Part shown: one piece after another, positions 59,538 to 64,000 of the stretch | How the letters are laid out: each line of letters begins with the position of its first letter | Numbering within the stretch: position 1 is the stretch's first letter | Source of the DNA: Beroe forskalii | Lineage: Eukaryota > Ctenophora > Nuda > Beroida > Beroidae | DNA length: 64,000 bases | Reading direction: 5' to 3' | NCBI GenBank assembly: GCA_011033025.1 | Contig: WFMF01000471.1 | Coordinates: 62,001 to 126,000 of the forward strand | Translations under genes and position numbers: made by a program | Notes under the pieces: model-generated | Database searches by the model: none | What the model was told of the DNA's origin: nothing | Seen by the model: only the letters and a program-made list of their open reading frames with translations

Positions 59538-59596
59538 GACATCGACCAATCTTCGAGCGAGTGTAGGGCAAACTCGTGTGCTGGTTGGTCAGTGTC
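59538..59596. repeat. CCAAT-box hairpin, copy 3
   Basis: GACATCGACCAATCTTCGAG faces GTGCTGGTTGGTCAGTGTC. It is more diverged than copies 1 and 2 and sits at the right edge of the 51-bp array. Confidence 0.65.
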
Positions 59597-59599
59597 AAA

Positions 59600-59990
59600 A
59601 GGAGTAAAGTGGTGCCAAGAGTAAACCGTTGTCTAGGACTTGAGTAAACTGTCCCGTGTCAGTTAAACTGGTGTCAAGGGTTAACAAGTCTGTAGAGTAA
59701 ACATGTGTCTTAGATTAAACTAGTGGCAGGAATAGACTGGTACCTAGAGTAAAGTAATGTCACAAATTCAGTAAGCAACAGTAAGCAAGTCTGTAGACTC
59801 TAGAGTGACAGGTGTCTTCAGTAAATCATTTGTCGAGCGTGAACTGGTTTCCAGAGTAAACTGGTCTCACGAGTTAACTGGTGTACAGATTACACCGATG
59901 TCAAAAGAAAACTGCTTTCGAACGAAGTGTGCCAGTGTCAGAGTGAAATTAAATTGGTGTAAGAAATCAGGTGCTAGCATGCTCCCTCGG
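59600..59990. repeat. Degenerate GTAAACTGGTGTC repeats
   Basis: Loose repeats such as AGTTAAACTGGTGTCAAG and AGAGTAAACTGGTCTCACG. They are faintly similar to the 29-bp array unit at 44717-45842 and could be an old, decayed array. No gene. Confidence 0.45.
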
Positions 59991-60522
59991 GACTGCCAGC
60001 CCTAGAGCGAGTAAAATACACTTTCGTCAGAGTTAGCAGGAAAATATTAGTGTCGATACGATCTACAGTGAATATTTACAGTATTACAGTGAACAGGCAT
60101 GAGAATAGAATTTTGCCAAACTGGTGACTGCTTCGGTGTCAGGCAGTGCTAGTTTCGGTGAAATATTTATGAAAATCACGCTGCATTTGTCAATAAATTT
60201 TAGAAGGAAATCACAGTTGAATTTTTGTTGCGATGCTTGCTTCAATATTTCTATTCTATCCATACATATCAACCTTTTTTCAAGTACTCTGCAATATCAT
60301 AGTATCGATACTAATTTCATTTCGTGCTTTCGTGGAACGCTGATTTTTATCAGTTCATTTTATTTTTGCTCTCTTTTTACTCTGTTCGTTGATAGGTTGA
60401 CCGTTTGTCAACGTTTAAAAAACTCAGAATTCCTCAGATTCTTCTTCTCTCGTGTATTTGAGTATTTGCATCGGATTCATACGATCATTAAATTATATGA
60501 TTGATTATGATATGCAACGTGC

Positions 60523-60600
60523 GAAGAATAGGCGGTTTAACGGCAATAATTATCCAGTCTAAACCTAGAAAATGACGCCAATTCTAACTGCGTAACATAT
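60523..60600 (+). repeat. CRE-type palindromic short element, decayed copy
   Basis: GAATAGGCGGTTTAACGGCA at the left and AAAATGACGCCAATTCTAAC then TGCGTAAC at the right. It has the family layout with the CRE mutated to TGACGCCA. Confidence 0.45.
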
Positions 60601-61820
60601 TTTAACATGAACTATGTACAATAAAATCGGTGCGATATTAGAATATTTTGATGATATGCATAATCATCGCACGCCTTCGTATCACAAATGCATAAAGTTT
60701 AAAGCATCGCAGGCAGAAGTATAAGTGGTTATACATATATCTATATATCTAGGTAGAATCATCTTATAACGTTGGTGGTTGAATCATAAGATTATGTGAT
60801 TTTCGTTGGTCATCGTTTCTTTTTTATTAAATTATACTCTATGCATATTATTGTACACGTAACATAAGAAGCACGTAGTTTGTACTCCATTAAACTTTAA
60901 CTGTTTTATTCTACTTAGCATTTTTACTGAAAATGTTACTCTCTCGCCAAAACCATGTATAACTTTTAAACTATTAAAACAAAAGACATTTAAACCGCAT
61001 TTATATACTAGCGTAGTGTCGTTAAGATGCTTGAAACGTAATAATCCGTTCTAAAATAGACTTTAAAACCCCCCTCTGTGGCGTTGTTTTTCCACATATC
61101 GGAGCTCTCTCGATTGAACATTGAAGTTGGTCGTACGTTATTCCTCCAGTTTAATCTGCTCCGCAGCTCATGTTAGAGTATGTATGTACTGACATGATGG
61201 TTTTCTCAAAACACTTGTATGTTTCGTTGTACAATCTCATCTGTTTGGCTCATCTTTTGTAGCTGTGCTGAGCACTTGTAGTACGTTTCGTTTTGTAGTT
61301 GTTCGTGCTAGATACACAATAGAAACTTATATAAACGTTCCCTTCTCCTTCTGGTTGGATATATTAAAACTTTTCGTTATCTTCGTCGCTAGAAGTTTCT
61401 GTAGAGTATGCTGCGAACTCCGAGGCATTTCCCCCTCAGACTCAAGTTAGTTCCTTTTACTGATATTTGGCTTTGCTTTGTTGGATTGGCATGTTAGGTT
61501 ATATATGGAAAGATGGACTTCTTTCAATGTGTAGAATTATATTGTGTATAGCTGAAACATAGCATGGGTATGAACGTCCAGCTATGAGTCTTTGCTCAAA
61601 CAAAAGCGATGAACTCCAACAGAAAAGATTTGAAAATGCTTCACGTAACGTTTGGAATTAAGCTTCCTTGACAATAAATGGGCCATGGATATTGGGTGGT
61701 ATAACTTGAATCATTGACTCCCTCATATTCATAACGGCCGAGAATGAAATCGTGAATTTTCAGGCTTGATTTTATCAATTCAGATCATATTATCTGCCTC
61801 GCATCATTTCCTGATTTCAG

Positions 61821-62552
61821 GGTGATAGAAGAGGTCCCCTTCTCCCTTCACCACCGCCTCAACTACCAACTCCTCCTCCGTCCATACAAAGTGCTTCTGA
61901 GGGCGAGGAAGAGGGAGAAAACAGGGGAGAGGAAGAGAATAGAATAGAAGAAAATAAAGGTGTAGAAGAGAAGCAGCAGTTACTGGAAGAAAGTCAGAGG
62001 TTTGAGAGTCAAGAGAGATTAGAAGCAGAGCACAGTGGTAGTTGCAAGGAGAAATCAGTAGCTCTTGAAGAGGGGCCACAGAGTCATAGCAGGCTCCAAG
62101 AAGTAGATAACTTGAAGAACACTGAACAATCAGAACCAGAAGGAGGAGAACAAGAAGCACTTTCAAGAGATCAGCTGGTAGAATCAGCAGGAGATCAAGA
62201 GAAGGCAAGCTTTGTAGAACCTGAAAATAGCACAAAACTTATAGTTGAGACTAACGAGGAGACACACGAAGAATTGAAGACACCAGGGAAGGATATCAGA
62301 AAAGAAGACCCTGAGGAAGCTGCACTGCCAGAACTTGGGGCAGCGAGGCTTGACACAGTAAAAGAAGAGGAAAACATCCCCTCTGATTCTCCTCTGTCTC
62401 CTGTTGAAAAAGTAGCTGGCTTCCCAGTCCGGATATTTGCGTCAGTGAAGGGAGTTCCGAACTATAATCTCGCTGATTTCTCAGGACCTGCAGACTACGA
62501 GACTTTGCGGTCAAAGAGGCTACATACAGGTAGAGCCATGTTTAAGTTTTAA
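61821..62552 (+). CDS. Terminal coding exon of a Glu-rich protein
   Basis: From the acceptor CTGATTTCAG the frame is open for 243 codons to TAA. It encodes a Pro-rich start (L-L-P-S-P-P-P-Q-L-P), then about 170 residues rich in Glu/Lys/Gln, and a more ordered end: F-P-V-R-I-F-A-S-V-K-G-V-P, D-F-S-G-P-A-D-Y-E-T-L. A CAG/GTAGAG donor at 62530 is a possible alternative end, in which case the gene continues. It enters in phase 0, compatible with the micro-exon ending 48669. I do not recognise the family. The high Glu content suggests a disordered or coiled protein. Confidence 0.6.
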   Translation, partial: GDRRGPLLPSPPPQLPTPPPSIQSASEGEEEGENRGEEENRIEENKGVEEKQQLLEESQRFESQERLEAEHSGSCKEKSVALEEGPQSHSRLQEVDNLKNTEQSEPEGGEQEALSRDQLVESAGDQEKASFVEPENSTKLIVETNEETHEELKTPGKDIRKEDPEEAALPELGAARLDTVKEEENIPSDSPLSPVEKVAGFPVRIFASVKGVPNYNLADFSGPADYETLRSKRLHTGRAMFKF

Positions 62553-62778
62553 ATCTTCATCCGTTTTTCAGCATCGTTTGAGGCCGTGCACAATTATCAA
62601 TGGGGGTGGCAAGTTATGGGAGCCCCTGTATCCGTTTTGGATACACGGACTTCTCCTAAACCTGGTATACATCATAACAGAGTTAACCATACCCAGGCTC
62701 GCCCTACACTTGGGCTAACCTCTAATCACGGGCTCCCCTATACACCGCTCCCCTTAATCTTGGGCTTACCCACTTCCC

Positions 62779-63270
62779 TTGGTCTCACCCCTAAACATGG
62801 GATCGCCCATACCAGACTCGCCCTTATCCTGGGCTATACCGCATATGGCTCCCCCCTACCTTGGGCTTCTGGAATGCCTTGGGCTAACCCCCAAACACGG
62901 GATCAACCATACCAGACCAACCCTTATCCTGGGCTATACCGCATATGGCTCCACCCTACCTTGGGCTTCTGCAATGCATTGGGCTAACCCCCAAACACAG
63001 GATGCACCATACCAGACCAACCCTTATCCTGGGCTTTACCGCATATGGCTCCGCCCTACCTTGGGCTTCTGCAATGCCTTGGGCTAACCCCCAAACACGG
63101 GATCCACCATACCAGACCAACCCTTATCCTGGGCTATACCACATATGGCTCCACCCTACCTTGGGCTTCTGCAATGCCTTGGGCTAACCCCCAAACACGG
63201 GATCCACCATACCAGACCAACCCTTATCTTGGGCTATACCGCATATGGCTCCACCCTACCTTGGGCTCCC
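62779..63270 (+). repeat. 100-bp tandem repeat
   Basis: About five units of 100 bp, each with CCTTGGGCTAACCCCCAAAC, CATACCAGACCAACCCTTAT and GGGCTATACCGCATATGGCT. The overlapping frames, which shift by 100 bp each, arise because 100 is not a multiple of three. Confidence 0.95.
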
Positions 63271-64000
63271 CCTCGCTTTAAATATGGGCTACCCTCCGTT
63301 ATATTGGGCCACCCCATTCACTCACCCCATGCCCTCTCCCCCCTAGTTTGGGCTCCCCCATGATCAAAACCCGGACTACCCCCGTATCAATTCGGGCTCC
63401 CTCATGATAACTCGGGCTACCCCCATAAAAACTAGGGCTACCCCTATATCAACTCGCCCCCCCCCCCCAGTATTAACTCGGGCTCTCCCAATATTAACTC
63501 GGGCTCCCCATGATAACTTGGGCTCCCCTTGATAACTCGGGCTCCCCCCATTATTACTCGGGCTCTCCCCATGTTATCTCAGGCTCCCCCCATTAACTTG
63601 GCTCCCCCATACCAACAGGCTCCCCATACTAACTTGGGCTCCCCGGCCCCCATATTAACTTGGGCTCTCCCGTAGTATCTGCGGCTCCCCAAACCAACTC
63701 GGGCTCCCCCGTACTAACTTGGGCTCCCCATACCAACTTGGGCTCCCCCGTACTATCTGGGCTCCCCCGTGCTATCAGGGCTCCCCGTACTATCTGGGCT
63801 CCCCCGTACTAACTTGGGCTCCCCCGTACTATCTGGGCTCCCCCGTACTAACTTGGGCTCCCCCGCACTATCTGGGCTCCCCCGCACTAACTGGGCTCCC
63901 CCATACTATCTTGGGCTCCCCGTACTATCTTGGCTCCCCCGTACTAACTTGGGCTCCCCCGTACTAACTTGTGCTCCCCCGTACTATCTGGGCTCCCCCG
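63271..64000 (+). repeat. Short GGGCTCCCC array to the window edge
   Basis: Degenerate units of about 18-20 bp, TACTAACTTGGGCTCCCCCG alternating with TACTATCTGGGCTCCCCCG, become more regular toward the right edge. The GGGCT core is shared with the 100-bp array, so it may have grown from it. The array continues beyond the window. Confidence 0.9.

Noticed and set aside
60124-60504. 126-codon plus-strand frame
   Set aside because: No ATG in good context, Phe/Ser/Ile-rich composition typical of AT-rich DNA, and no splice or homology support.
62779-63363. Five overlapping frames with G-L-T-P-K-H-G and P-Y-L-G-L-L text
   Set aside because: One protein text repeated every 100 bp in changing frames; it is a tandem repeat, not a gene.

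Overview
The window is animal (metazoan) nuclear DNA. Protein-coding information comes in short exons with GT-AG splice sites and matching phases. Recognisable genes include a ciliary protein (CFAP91), a class A GPCR, a PH-domain adaptor-like protein and a pipsqueak-type DNA-binding protein. The DNA is AT-rich, intron-rich and unusually dense in foldback elements, MITEs and minisatellites. It fits a marine-type invertebrate genome, but I cannot name the phylum from the sequence.

Layout. 1-3 kb: an orphan first exon on + (942-1077), a 19-bp minisatellite, then four phase-compatible 5' exons of CFAP91 on the minus strand. 4.6-5.4 kb: a GC-rich island of inverted CTAACCAGG motifs. 6.6-8.8 kb: three exons of a PH domain on +. 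10.3-11.2 kb: an apparently intronless GPCR whose start region is tandemly duplicated. 13.3-14.1 kb: a Tc1/mariner-type MITE. 15.0-16.1 kb: a stretch that looks like poor-quality base calls, then a candidate 3' exon. 17.7-34.3 kb: two copies of one unrecognised two-exon gene (exons A and B) in opposite orientation. The left copy is permuted (B before A on the minus strand), truncated and full of insertions. The right copy (28.8-34.3 kb, +) is intact over A and B. 37.3-42.2 kb: a complete four-exon, 710-residue pipsqueak-domain gene. 43.5-62.5 kb: scattered candidate exons embedded in a 29-bp array, a 51-bp array, foldback elements and MITEs. The last 1.3 kb is two nested tandem arrays of GGGCT-rich DNA.

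Main connections. The first exon of the pipsqueak gene and the orphan exon at 942 encode the same N-terminal motif of about 40 residues, and both end in phase 1. Exon A needs exactly a phase-1 donor upstream. The orphan exon and the displaced left exon A each sit beside one of two inverted minisatellite arrays. An inversion between those arrays, plus one between inverted copies of the R repeat, would restore a colinear gene. This may be real genome rearrangement or misassembly through repeats.

Two further families of short palindromic elements recur across the window. One carries TGACGTCA (CRE-like) and the other carries ACCAATCAG (CCAAT-box-like) on both arms. No rRNA, tRNA, CRISPR array or prokaryotic feature was seen.
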